From Obelidium mucronatum (lineage: Eukaryota > Chytridiomycota > Chytridiomycetes > Chytridiales > Chytriomycetaceae), in assembly GCA_025765595.1 (NCBI GenBank), contig JAIVFH010000519.1:1-16303 (forward strand): a stretch of 16,303 bases of DNA. Reading direction: 5' to 3'. Below are positions 1 through 9,613 of the stretch, piece after piece. The translations under genes and the position numbers were made by a program. Each line of letters starts with the position of its first letter. Position 1 is the first letter of the stretch. Under the pieces are notes generated by a model. It was not told where the DNA came from. It searched no databases and was given only the letters and a program-made list of their open reading frames with translations.

Positions 1-1039
1 ACGAGGCCTGCTGAATCGCGGATAGATAAACGCGTGTATTTCGCCAAGCTTGTGTTTTCCACGACGTTGGGTGGTGGTTTGAGTGTGATTGCGAGTAGAA
101 AGTTTGACACTGTGATTGTAGATGAAGCTGCACAAGTTTCGCATTGTGTGGCTAGAGTGAGTGTTGTGAAGGCTAAGGAGCGGTATATTCTTGTTGGGGA
201 CGATAAACAGCTGGGCCCTGTCACGAGTGGATACAATCAGACCGTTGATGGCGAGAATACTTCAGGTGTTGACCACAGCAACAGTAGTGACGGCAGCGAA
301 GTCAGTGTCATTGATGATGACCGAGTTTCCCCCTCCGAATTCCACAAGAGTCTGTTTGAGATGCATCGCGAAGACAAGAGAATTCCAGTAGTGTTACTTG
401 ATGAGCAGTATCGAATGCCTAAAGAGCTGATGGAATTTTCAAATCAAACCTGGTATGATGGGAAAATCAAGAGTCATTCCAGCACTGCAAAGTCACCGCT
501 TCAATCACCGCCATTCCATGGGAAAAAGTTTATCAGATTCGTTAATGTGGATCATGGTAAAGAAACTGTTGGGTCAGAATCCATCAATGGATCCGTTTGC
601 AACTCTGCCGAAGCGCACTTGGTGAAGGGGATTATAGAAAGCTTGTGGAAGGAAGTCAAGGAATCGAATATCGGTGTAATTTCTGGATATGCTGCGCAAG
701 TGAATCTGATTCGGCAAGTTCTTGGAGAAGTCGGGTTGAACTTTGTTGATGTTGTAAGTTGTGATTCATTTTTTAATCCGTTTAGGGGCCAGGAGGCAGG
801 TGTCCGTAGTCTCACATTTCTTTTCTTTTTAATAGCGAACTGTCGATGGATTTCAGGGACAAGAGAGAGACGTGATTATATTTTCTGCAGTCAAAACAAA
901 CGGAAACTTGGGATTTCTGAAAGACTACCGACGATTGAATGTCATGCTGACTCGAGCGCGGCGGGGAATTATCATTCTGGGTCACGAAAAGACTTTAAGA
1001 ATGGATCCAGTCTGGTCGCGGTTATTGGATAGCATTTAA
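1..1039 (+). CDS. Sen1/SETX/Upf1-type SF1 RNA/DNA helicase, 3' part
   Basis: C-terminal part of a superfamily 1B helicase; the 5' end lies outside the window and the frame is open from base 1. Two exons, 1..753 and 836..1039, give 318 residues. Visible motifs by fragment residue: an STTLGGG segment near 20, motif II DEAAQ at 41-45, motif III GDDKQLGP at 66-73, QYRM near 136, then SGYAAQ. The 82-nt intron (GTAAGT..AATAG, phase 0) is required: only after its removal does the conserved TVDGFQGQE box appear, followed by the motif VI NVMLTRARRG and a normal C-terminus ending at TAA 1037-1039. An acidic Ser/Asp-rich insertion of about 35 residues sits between motifs III and IV. Sen1/SETX helicases resolve RNA-DNA hybrids and act in transcription termination. 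The order and wording of the motifs favour Sen1-like, but Upf1 or a lineage-specific relative cannot be excluded from this fragment. Confidence 0.88.
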
Positions 1040-1118
1040 GAGATAGCATTTAATTTCTTTTTTTTTTGGTATTTATCTGTTATTTATTATGTACATCTGT
1101 ACCTTGCTTTGCAGTTGA

Positions 1119-1124
1119 AATAAA
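1119..1124 (+). promoter_or_regulatory. polyadenylation signal AATAAA of the helicase gene
   Basis: Canonical AATAAA 80 bases after the helicase stop codon, in T/A-rich sequence. It is the first such hexamer downstream of the gene. Confidence 0.6.
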
Positions 1125-1150
1125 ATAGTAAAAGCAGGAAAAAGTTCGCA

Positions 1151-1197
1151 GAGTCACGCAGGACTGTGACTCATTTGGCGACTGCGACTCATTCGAC
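1151..1197. repeat. 18-bp tandem repeat plus 7-bp inverted repeat with TGACTCA core
   Basis: GACTGTGACTCATTTGGC (1162-1179) is followed immediately by GACTGCGACTCATTCGAC (1180-1197), 15 of 18 bases identical. The first unit contains TGACTCA (1167-1173), the consensus bound by Gcn4/AP-1-type bZIP factors; the second has CGACTCA. GAGTCAC at 1151-1157 and GTGACTC at 1166-1172 form a perfect 7-bp inverted repeat around an 8-nt loop. The cluster lies about 190 bp upstream of the CRN-A start codon, so it may be a regulatory site for CRN-A; that role is inference. Confidence 0.5.
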
Positions 1198-1384
1198 AAT
1201 CGCCTTTCTTTTCCCCCTTAATTCGTGTTTAAGATAATCATCTGCGTCAAAATAAAGAAATGCTGACAATTTGCTTGAATCCAGAGGCCTTGCATGCTAT
1301 GCCAAGTCTTATCATGAGCTGCTGCGAAAGACTTTTCGTTTTTTTTTGGTTTGTTCTTTTTGTGAAACAACAAGTTAAAACAAC

Positions 1385-3799
1385 ATGACGGACATATTCA
1401 TTCGCTTCAAGAACGACGCTTCTATGCCCATCGATACTTCTTACGGAAGAGGCCCGCAGAGTCTTCCGCTATTAAACATAAGCCATCTGCTTATTGCTTT
1501 CCAATCCCTCCCCAACTCTCCACTTGCCAATGTATACACTGCAGATATATCACTCCACCTTCCCAGTGGCTTAACCCGTACAGCATCTGGATTGTTAGAA
1601 GAATGCTTTATTAGTATCGACGAAACCGACGACACCTTAGACTATGGGTGCCCCTTGTCAAACTTGGAAAACATTGTTACAACTTCAAGGCGTCCTTTCA
1701 TCGTCAAAAGATTAGAAGGTGATTTGGGTCATCATTCTAAATCAATTATTAAAGATACACACAGCGGAATACTTTACATTCCCCGCATTCAATCCTGAAA
1801 CATTCGATCTTTCAATGAAACATGCATTTCCGTTCTTTGAAGACAACCCCACCGATGAACACATCCCTTTATTGGGAAGAAAGGAGATACTATCGACAGT
1901 AAATGAAATCTTTACAAGCCGCCTGACATTGCAAAAGTATCGTCCAATCATTCTGAGTACAAGCCGTGGAATGGGAAAAACTTTTTTCTTGAAAAAGTTT
2001 GGTATGCAACAAGTTAATTTTGATGAATCCCTTCCCGCGGTTAAGGAGGCATTAGTATGCGGAAGAGTTTTATCTTTTGATTTTGGGATGATGCCTGGGG
2101 CAATTATTTCTGTTGATGATGTTTATTCCTTCTTCACGAGACTCATGATTTATTTTCTGTGCAAAATGTTCCATGATTCAGTTGTAGATGGGATCTACTT
2201 TGAAGATATCGCATTCAAATCTATCAATATGAATCTGCACGGATGCCGTCAAGAAACGTTTTCTCGGTGGTTTAAATTTGTTGTTTCGAAAGATGCTGAA
2301 TCGATGATGCTGGAATACGTGCGGTTGACAAACCTGGCTTTCAATATTCGCTCTCATGCTCTTCCGGTCTTTTGTTTAGACGAAATCCAGTCTTTGGCAT
2401 CATTGACCACTGACATAATGTCCAAGCCTGTGGAATCAGATAATCATACGTCAGCTGCAAAGAAATCAAAGATCTATCATTCCCAACTCTCTCTCCTCCT
2501 GACGCAATTGGCAGTAAGCAAGCCAATCTGTATTTGCGCTGGAACAAATGTTATGGAACTGGTGAATATCACCCAAAAAACTTCAATCATGCCGCAAGTT
2601 CTGACTCTGACAACTCTTGTGGATGAGAGTCTTTACACTGATTTCTGGACAAATCTGACTGAGGTGAACAATCGAGGCCAAAGCGACAAAAGTAAAGTTT
2701 CTATCGAAGGCGACGAAGACTTGATTGATGCTCTTGTCTATGCGTCATATCAGATTCCAAGATTGCTGTACATTGCGCACACTGTTTGGTACGATCTGCG
2801 TAAACTGAAAGCTATGGATTCTCAAACATATGCCATTCAAAAATTTGAAGAGCATGCAAAAATCTACTATTCTGAAATGGTTGGTGTCATTTCACCCATC
2901 AATTGGATTAAGACTTTTTCTTTCAGACAGAAGTTTTAAGAAATTATACACCGCAAGACCTTGCGCTTATCATTTTATGCTGCGGTGTGTATTGGCCAGT
3001 GACCGATACGGCTTCAGTCGTTCCAGGGACAAAAATTGTCTGGTCCAGTCTTATTGAACAATCTCTAGTCTTCCCCTACATTGACAACTGTTACATATTT
3101 CCTTTTGCTCTCATTTGGAAGATAGCCACCAGCCCGGGACGTACCAATGTAAAGAAGGAGATTGAAGATTTCTGCTCTGCGAAAATTGAGAATCTAGTGC
3201 TGAGTGATTTGTTCACCTCTCACGATATACTCTGTTCTCAGAACTTGTACAACTTTGGCACTGGATTTGAGAAACTTTTTGTTGCTGCCCTGGCTGTTAA
3301 ATACTACTTGGTTACTTTGGAAAACTCAATCAAAGGTTATGTTCTCTTTACGGATTTGTATCAGATGGATGGAATGCTTCCTGCTGCTATTCAAGGATTT
3401 CGGGTCAATTTTTCCGCGGGAATCAAAACGTCAGATACCCAGATAACCGTCAACACTGAAATTATAAATGCAGTTGGACACAATGTGAAATGCCATAATG
3501 GCCATCATGATATTATACTGCCGGGTATATTGTCTTCTGGAATTAAAAGTAATATCCCCTTTCAATGCAAGGCCTCCTTTGATCTTTCTTCCAAGTCCGT
3601 GATTGAATCTCAGTTACATGATATGCCACATTCAAATACCAACGTAGTACAGATGTTTTGGCTCTATCTTGGAAAGGGAGTGTCCAGAGAAGCATTATTT
3701 CCTCAAATCGCATTCCTAAACGGCAGCGGCTGTTGCAATGGCATGTCATTGGACTGTTTAATCCTTGTCAAGAAGCTGCAAGCAAGAAACAACGAATGA
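1385..3799 (+). CDS. Crinkler (CR)-type effector-like protein, intact (CRN-A)
   Basis: Three exons, 1385..1718, 1765..2879 and 2927..3799, encode 773 residues without a break. The introns are 46 and 47 nt; the first joins phase 1 at ..GAA G|CG, the second is phase 0. Residues 1-112 form a header with no recognised enzyme motif. A P-loop ATPase follows, with Walker A STSRGMGKT near 176-184 and Walker B FCLDEIQ with D317-E318. The C-terminal region carries E598 in a helix-like FEKLF, D678 in HDIIL and Q696-C-K698, the E..D..(E/Q)xK pattern of restriction-endonuclease-fold nucleases. Header, NTPase and nuclease in that order is the published architecture of Crinkler/CR effectors, which in several lineages are delivered to or act in nuclei. 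No signal peptide is evident. The second donor is the least certain point: GTTGGT at 2880 is preferred over GT at 2886. Family assignment is by architecture, not by search. Confidence 0.8.
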
Positions 3800-3877
3800 A
3801 ATGGAGCTGAAAGCCATCTTTGGAAATGAATGGAAATACGTAATCTAATCGCATGTTTTATAGTTATTGACAAGTTG

Positions 3878-3883
3878 AATAAA
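3878..3883 (+). promoter_or_regulatory. polyadenylation signal AATAAA of CRN-A
   Basis: AATAAA 79 bases after the CRN-A stop codon, in the 235-bp gap that separates CRN-A from the convergent PIGN gene. Confidence 0.55.
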
Positions 3884-4033
3884 TAGTCAGATTTAGCGGT
3901 TGGTTTACCCTACATCCCATAAAGGTCTTATAGAAATTATGTGTATTTTTAAAACGAAACGAAAATTTCTACACTCTGTTAGTGAATAATGTTAAAATTT
4001 GCAAATGGAGAAAGTTCAAGCTAATTATAGGTT

Positions 4034-4039
4034 TTTATT
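4034..4039 (-). promoter_or_regulatory. polyadenylation-signal hexamer overlapping the PIGN stop codon
   Basis: On the minus strand AATAAA runs from 4039 to 4034 and contains the TAA stop (4037-4035) of PIGN. If it is used, the 3' UTR would be only a few tens of bases. No other AATAAA was noticed on this strand before CRN-A. Confidence 0.45.
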
Positions 4040-7000
4040 CCACTTTTACATCTTTGACCTCAGGAATCAAAACCTTGCCCACCAAAAAGTGACCGACAGT
4101 GAACAAAATAATCTGAAATACAATAAAAGTACTTGCAATAATAAAGTGGCTGATGGTGGTCCCGATTTCTAACCAGCTTCCATCGTCTCTCACCAAAAAG
4201 AAAAAGTTGAGTGTCATAATGTCGGTTGTACTCAGAACCAAGAGGAACAGACTGAATGCGGGAAGGCGGATGCTTCGAGAAATAACACCAAACACGGCGC
4301 TGAGAAGGAAAAACGGGACAAGGATCTTGACAATGAGAAGAGCGCCCATAATGACGGGATTAAAGACTGTCATGAAGCGATACACAGATTCAATAGAGAA
4401 GGAAGAGACCGACGCGATATTTCCGGTTCCAAAAAATGCAACGTTAATCAAGAAGAGGAAAATAGTGGCAGTTCGTAAATCATCGGTTGTGAGTGTGCGG
4501 AATTGAGATTCGCTCGCAGATTTCGCCTTTGTCACAGATCGCGTTACACGTCTTGTCACATCCTATTCAAACGTTAACTCTTATTACTGGCGATAAATGT
4601 ATGGGAGCGTACCTTGTAATCGCTTCCAAGTGGTTCATTACTCTTCAACTCTGAATACAGTTGTCGTTCCATCAACAACCATCCCAACAACGTTTGCGAA
4701 AAAAAGAAATAAAACAAAGCTTCGTAGCTAAACAATATAAATATGTTAAATTATGGTCCCCTGCGAAATCAAAAGAATATCTCACCTCAAACTAAGCAAA
4801 ATAAACAATGGCGCAAACGACAAGTAAATGACAACGAGGCGGCGCAAAAAGTGGTGGCCTTCTTTGACTAAATCCAAAACCGGAATCACACCGCAAGAAG
4901 CAAGAATCGTCCAACTCACGACTTGATTCACAAATGGAAGACCCTCCTTCCGTTTCAATCGAATCGATGTGTCGTTAACAACCAGTATGCTTATGGCGAT
5001 AATCAGCAGCTTTTCGGGAGCGTTAGTAAAAATATATTCGAGACAATCAAGAGTACCTGGACGAGGATGATCGTGGGCACTGAAGAACGATGAGCCTTCT
5101 TTCCAGACGAAGGAAGAGACGATGGAATATATAGTGGAAGTAAATAAGCAGCTAAAACCCCAGACATGAAGATCAGGATCCCTCCGAAAGTGCTTTTAAC
5201 AATGATTAAAATATTGCAGAGTTACTTGGAACAAGGTTACACCTACACCAAAAACATGTCTTCTCCATATTCCACGGGAAGCATTGTGAAAATACTTGTA
5301 CATACGCAAACTACTCTCCAAAACCAAACAAGCTTGAAGTTTCTGGATCGAAATTCTTCGGGCATCAGCATTGGCCAAACCAAGCCAGCAACAATCAACG
5401 AAGGAGTCAGAATCTCTCGGCTGAAATAGCTGTACACTAAGATTTCGAGTGCTACTACGTATAAAGAGCCCTTGATAATATTCCAAAATAGAAGACCAGA
5501 ACTCAAGTTGGAAGAAATCAAGTTCAACGCGAATTTCCGCTCCTTAAAGACTTGGGACCAGAGGTATACGAGAAAAGCAATGTAGAGATAGTAATTTGGG
5601 TGTGACTTTTTCATGTACATAATTCCTGAGAAAACCAAAAATACAGCGATGGCACCCACCGGCACCTGTCCCAAGATGTGAAAAAAAAATACTGATAATT
5701 TCTGACACGAATACAATAATGAAACATACGTGATTGCTTTCATCCTTTGCCGCCGCGACCGTTGATGAACTTCCATAATTCTTCAACACAAACAACAAAC
5801 TATTCAAAATCCATCCCAAGTACCCCACGGAAATCATTCCTCGCAAAAAGAGCCAATCATAGATCTGATAGTATCGCAAGCCTTCAATGCAAAGCCTCGC
5901 CAATTCAACACTCTTTGTTTCCGCCATCTCAATAAGGTCCTTATCAATGTATCCTTGGATATTCGAGACTAGAGATTGGTGATTTTCAAGATATGGGAAG
6001 GGAACAAAATAGAGCTCAGTTCGTCTTTTGGACTCTTCCTTCACCAGGAACTGACGAAGAATTTGAATAGCGTTGTTGAATGCAGCTTCCGCCTTGTACT
6101 TTTCAGTATTGTTCAAATAAGGGAGAGGTAGTTCGCCAACAGAATTCATTGGATACGGAACTCCAATGAGAGTGGACTGTAAAATTCGAAATCAGTTTCC
6201 AAGCCCTTGGATTTCCTGAAACCCGCCCGTTATTCTCACCATTAGTGGAGCCACATCTGCTTGGTTCACGTCATTGCGCTGGAAATCATCCAACCCCCAT
6301 CCAACGCTATATGAATCTACAGTTGGAGACTCCTTATTGGGTCCGGCAACTCCGGCGCCCCAGGCAATCAACGGCGTTTCCGTGTTATCTGGGTGTCCAT
6401 CACCATGATTTCCGCGATTACTCATTCCATGATCTGCCGTGAAAACATATGCCGTCTTTTTGTCGTGAGAGTAGAAATCTTCGAATTTGCTGATGAATTT
6501 GGAGATTCCTCGGTCAACAAGTTGGATATTTTCAAGGTATTCTTTCGAGTACGGCCTGTGACCGTGACCGTTTGTATCCAAGCCTAAGAGACTATTGGGT
6601 GTGAAAGAGAGAGTATTAGTTGTGTGTTGAGTACCAAAAGCAAAGTTTCTAGTAAATTAACTGGAAAAAGAAGACGATTCTATCGGAATGCAAGAGAGCC
6701 AATGTCGTTGAGTTTTTCTTTGCCTCGTCAAAGAATTCATCGACTTTATCAAACACCCAAGTGTCCAGCTTGCTGGCATCTAAGCCAAAAAAAAAAACGT
6801 TAGTATTAAATTTTCCCTTCCCAAGACTCCCATATCCCAGCTTTGGTGCGAAATCTTAAAATTGAAAGGCTCGATATTGCATACCTTCTTCGGCGAAATC
6901 CTCGAATTCGGGAGGGTACATGAATGTTTCAACCCGATTCGGATCTGAAGCTCCTTCAGCGAACATGGGAAGAATATCAGGTGAGCCGAATGACCAAGTT

Positions 7001-7586
7001 TTCCTTGATTGGTTAAACAGAGAATCAAACTCGACTGGATTCGTTTGCCAACCTGTTTCATTCAGAATCAGAACAGCAGCACAATACAACCAAAAAAAAT
7101 ATTTTCCCCACCATGAGTAACAGCACTGACGTCTTCATAGAATCCAGCAATCAAAGCAACATGGCCTGGCCTGCTCTCGGTGGGCACATGCGTACGCGAA
7201 ATACCCCACATTCCTTCATTGAGAACAATATTCTGCAAGAATGGAGCACGAGCGAGTTTGTTTTCAAACAGTTTATCAGCTCTAAGACCATCAGCTATAC
7301 TTTTGATCATCAATATCTTTTTGTTGAGGGAGGGAGACAGAACTTCATACCAACAAACAGCACAAGTCTCGAAGCAGGTGCGGGTTGAGGCGGATCAACT
7401 GGCCCCATTCCGTGAACAAGCGGCGATCGGAAGTAGATGTCAAAGATAGACCATGAATAAATAACGTGAAAGACAACGCCAAAGAGAAGCAGACGGGCCA
7501 GCGAGGAGTCTTTTTTTGTCAACAAAGGAGAGGTTAACACAGACGGAAAATGAAATGGGAGCTGAACCTGTTGATGGTGCTGCCAT
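4035..7586 (-). CDS. PIGN: GPI ethanolamine phosphate transferase 1 (PIG-N/Mcd4)
   Basis: ER membrane enzyme that adds ethanolamine phosphate from phosphatidylethanolamine to the first mannose of the GPI precursor. Twelve exons: 7568-7586, 7351-7509, 7112-7294, 6885-7052, 6662-6779, 6240-6591, 5730-6176, 5247-5665, 5057-5192, 4786-5009, 4613-4727, 4035-4562. They sum to 2868 nt, 955 residues, close to the usual 920-930. After an N-terminal membrane anchor ending [13 protein letters not shown] come the alkaline-phosphatase-fold residues: D61 in ADGLRAD, T98 in VPTESRPGH (nucleophile position), D221 and H225 in LGLDTNGH, D269-H270 in TADHGM, and H282. The C-terminal half is a run of hydrophobic segments. 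The start MAAPST needs a 58-nt intron (7510-7567) and leaves about 12 residues before the anchor, as in Mcd4. An uninterrupted ORF from 7684 would add a long unconserved leader. Internal joins are well supported by family pattern; the first exon is less certain. Confidence 0.93.
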
Positions 7587-7687
7587 GCTGTCACAAGAAA
7601 AACGTGTCGGTTTTGGTGAAATAAATAAATTGAGTTGAGAAACAATGAAGACTTTAATCCAAACAGAAGCCGTTGTGTCGTCATTTT
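7587..7687. promoter_or_regulatory. shared divergent promoter region, PIGN / PrimPol
   Basis: Only 101 bp separate the proposed PIGN start (7586, minus) from the proposed PrimPol start (7688, plus). Both genes must be driven from this interval or from within each other's first exons and introns. I see no clear TATA box. The interval is A/T-rich with AATAAATAAAT near 7619-7629. Confidence 0.5.
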
Positions 7688-9453
7688 ATGGACCGAAAAG
7701 AAGCGGCGGAGTGTAATTGTTTCTATTTCCTTGGTTAGTGTTACTGATCGCTCCCCCTTTCCTTTGTCAGGTCCAAACCAACCTTAAACCCAAAGAAACC
7801 TACATCGTGGACAACTCTTATTGACCACGTCAGATCCAAATCAGAGAAAGAAAACTGCTTCGTTGTTTGGAGAGAATTCCACCGCCAGGAATCAGCATTC
7901 AAGTACAGAAATCCACTTTGTTCGGACAAATCAATCTGACACATCTGACCTAATCAGGGCTGTGGATACTTCATCCGAATCATTACGTGTATTCTCATTC
8001 GAAACGGATGCATTGAACCCGGGAAAGCGAAAGTTCCTGGTAACAACGTACCACGGGTTCTGGTCAAAATACTGTAAACTGCCGCCACAAGAACGTGTCT
8101 TTTATGAACTCATCCGCGAAAACACTCCGTGCAAGCTCTACTTTGATTTGGAATATTCTGTGGCCTTGAATCCAAACACCGACTCTGAGCGAATCATGTC
8201 CGTTTTCAAGAATCTCGTTTTCAATGAGTTGCATTGTCTCTTTAAGATTTCACAGAAAGATTGCTGCTTGATAGACGTGAGTATTGTCTAAAATAGTTAA
8301 TCCATTAAGTTTATATCTTCATTATATAGCTGTCTTCAACTACAGAATCAAAGTTTTCGAGACATTTGATATTCAATCTATCCAAAGCTGTATGGAAGGA
8401 TAACTCTCATGTCGGTGAGTACCATTATGACGGCAGCTTCCGCTCAATTATAACTAACGTCAGGATACAGGACGCTTCGTCACTGCCCTTCTTCTCAAAA
8501 TCAATAACGAACGGCGAAACCTTGAGCAGATTGAATCCAAAACACTTGAACAACAACAACGCCTATCTGACTTGTCATGTCTGTATGTTCATACTGAGAA
8601 AGGGTTGGCAACTTTCATTGACGAGGGCGTCTATTCCAAAAACCGAAACTTTCGGTGCTTTCAATCGACTAAAATCGGAAAATCCGCGTTCCTCACACAA
8701 GCATCGGGTCAAAATAATGAATTACACCCGAATCGGCCTGATTATTTCATATCGACTTTGGTCGGCTCTGTGCGATGGACCCCTGGAACACGAATCTTGG
8801 AAATGAACGCTGCCGGTATTCCCTCTCTTGTAGCTGGAGCCCAAACCCCTCGAACACAGCTGCGTCTATTGCCAAAACCTGATTCCTTCACCACCGTTCA
8901 ACAAACCGAGACTTCTCAGTTCCCTCTCATAGATTCGTACATTTGCCAATGGATATATCAAAATGCTTCTGATGGAGGAGTTGGCCCATCATTCCCAACA
9001 AAACCTACCATCAAATCTGTATCCTGTTTCTCAAATGATAAGATTTTGCTGTATGCCATTTCTGGAAACAAGTTCTGCTTCAATGTTCAGAGACAACATA
9101 AATCCAATGGCGTTTATTACACAGTTGATTTGAAACGCGGTGTATTCAATCAAAGGTAAACAGAGAGCATAATTATTGCGGCGTGGGAAGAAATAGGCGA
9201 CTAACAGGTGATATTCAGATGTCATGACTATGATTGCCGTCACTTCATGTCTCAAGACCATTCAATACCAGTAAACTTGAATCCTTACGCTTTTGAACCA
9301 GAATCGAACGCAGCAGACAATCCAGGTGGGGGAGAAGAAGAAAAGTCAGACAGTGAGCCAGAGGAAGCGATAAACGCAGACGAAGAACTTCTTTGGTGGA
9401 ACGGAATCACGGATCAAGAGTTGCTCGAAGTAGAAGGCGTCCTGACAAAATGA
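7688..9453 (+). CDS. PRIMPOL: DNA-directed primase/polymerase (PrimPol)
   Basis: Archaeo-eukaryotic primase that re-primes DNA synthesis beyond lesions in nucleus and mitochondria. Six exons: 7688-7710, 7771-7902, 7958-8276, 8330-8414, 8471-9155, 9219-9453, giving 492 residues (human enzyme 560). Family motifs in order: VVWREFHRQ near the N-terminus; LVTTYHGFW; catalytic D115-x-E117 in LYFDLE; S-x-H in KFSRHLIF; the third catalytic Asp in [14 protein letters not shown]; and the UL52-type zinc site, Cys in FCFNV, His in RQHKSN, then CHDYDC. The tail is acidic and ends [12 protein letters not shown], similar in kind to the RPA-binding motif of vertebrate PrimPol (inference). The start is chosen because the main frame has no ATG upstream of motif I. 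Removing introns 7711-7770 and 7903-7957 brings ATG 7688 and the conserved WREFHRQ box into frame with correct spacing. Divergent from PIGN, convergent with BuGZ. Confidence 0.92.
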
Positions 9454-9546
9454 GGCGACAAGAAAAACAAACTTCAACTCACATGAAAATTATCAAACTT
9501 CTTTCTTTTTTTAATAACGCCAAATCAAGCAATAAGTAAACTGAAA

Positions 9547-9552
9547 AATAAA
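9547..9552 (+). promoter_or_regulatory. polyadenylation signal AATAAA of PrimPol
   Basis: AATAAA about 95 bases after the PrimPol stop. The convergent BuGZ gene stops at 9614, so the two 3' ends face each other across 160 bp. On the minus strand I find only the variant ATTAAA (9515-9510), which would make the two 3' UTRs overlap. Confidence 0.5.
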
Positions 9553-9613
9553 GAGACATGTGTTCACACAAACCAAAAAGGCTCTCGAATAAAACCCCAA
9601 TTTCCGATCACCA

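Larger units (their letters stand above)
1040..1384. other. intergenic region between helicase and CRN-A
   Basis: This 345-bp gap holds the helicase polyadenylation signal (1119-1124), a second AATAAA at 1251-1256, and a short direct plus inverted repeat with TGACTCA-like sites (1151-1197). Next to CRN-A is a T-rich tract (about 1337-1365) that probably belongs to its promoter. I see no gene here. Confidence 0.7.

Noticed and set aside
754..835. In-frame FRGQEAG reading through the helicase, resembling the conserved FQGQE box
   Set aside because: It lies inside the GTAAGT..AATAG intron. The true box TVDGFQGQE follows the acceptor in the correct phase and is continuous with motif VI.
7587..7684. 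Unspliced PIGN start at 7684 with a ~50-residue leader
   Set aside because: The leader has no family match and would nearly abut the PrimPol start. The spliced start gives the short cytoplasmic N-terminus normal for PIG-N/Mcd4. It is kept as an alternative.
7821..8291. Non-ATG open frame at the start of PrimPol read as the N-terminus
   Set aside because: Its first part runs through an intron (7903-7957) and an out-of-frame exon. The conserved WREFHRQ box is in another frame and joins correctly after splicing.
9454..9613. A further gene between PrimPol and BuGZ
   Set aside because: Only 160 bp, A/T-rich, with polyadenylation-type hexamers and no coding pattern; it is best read as facing 3' UTRs.
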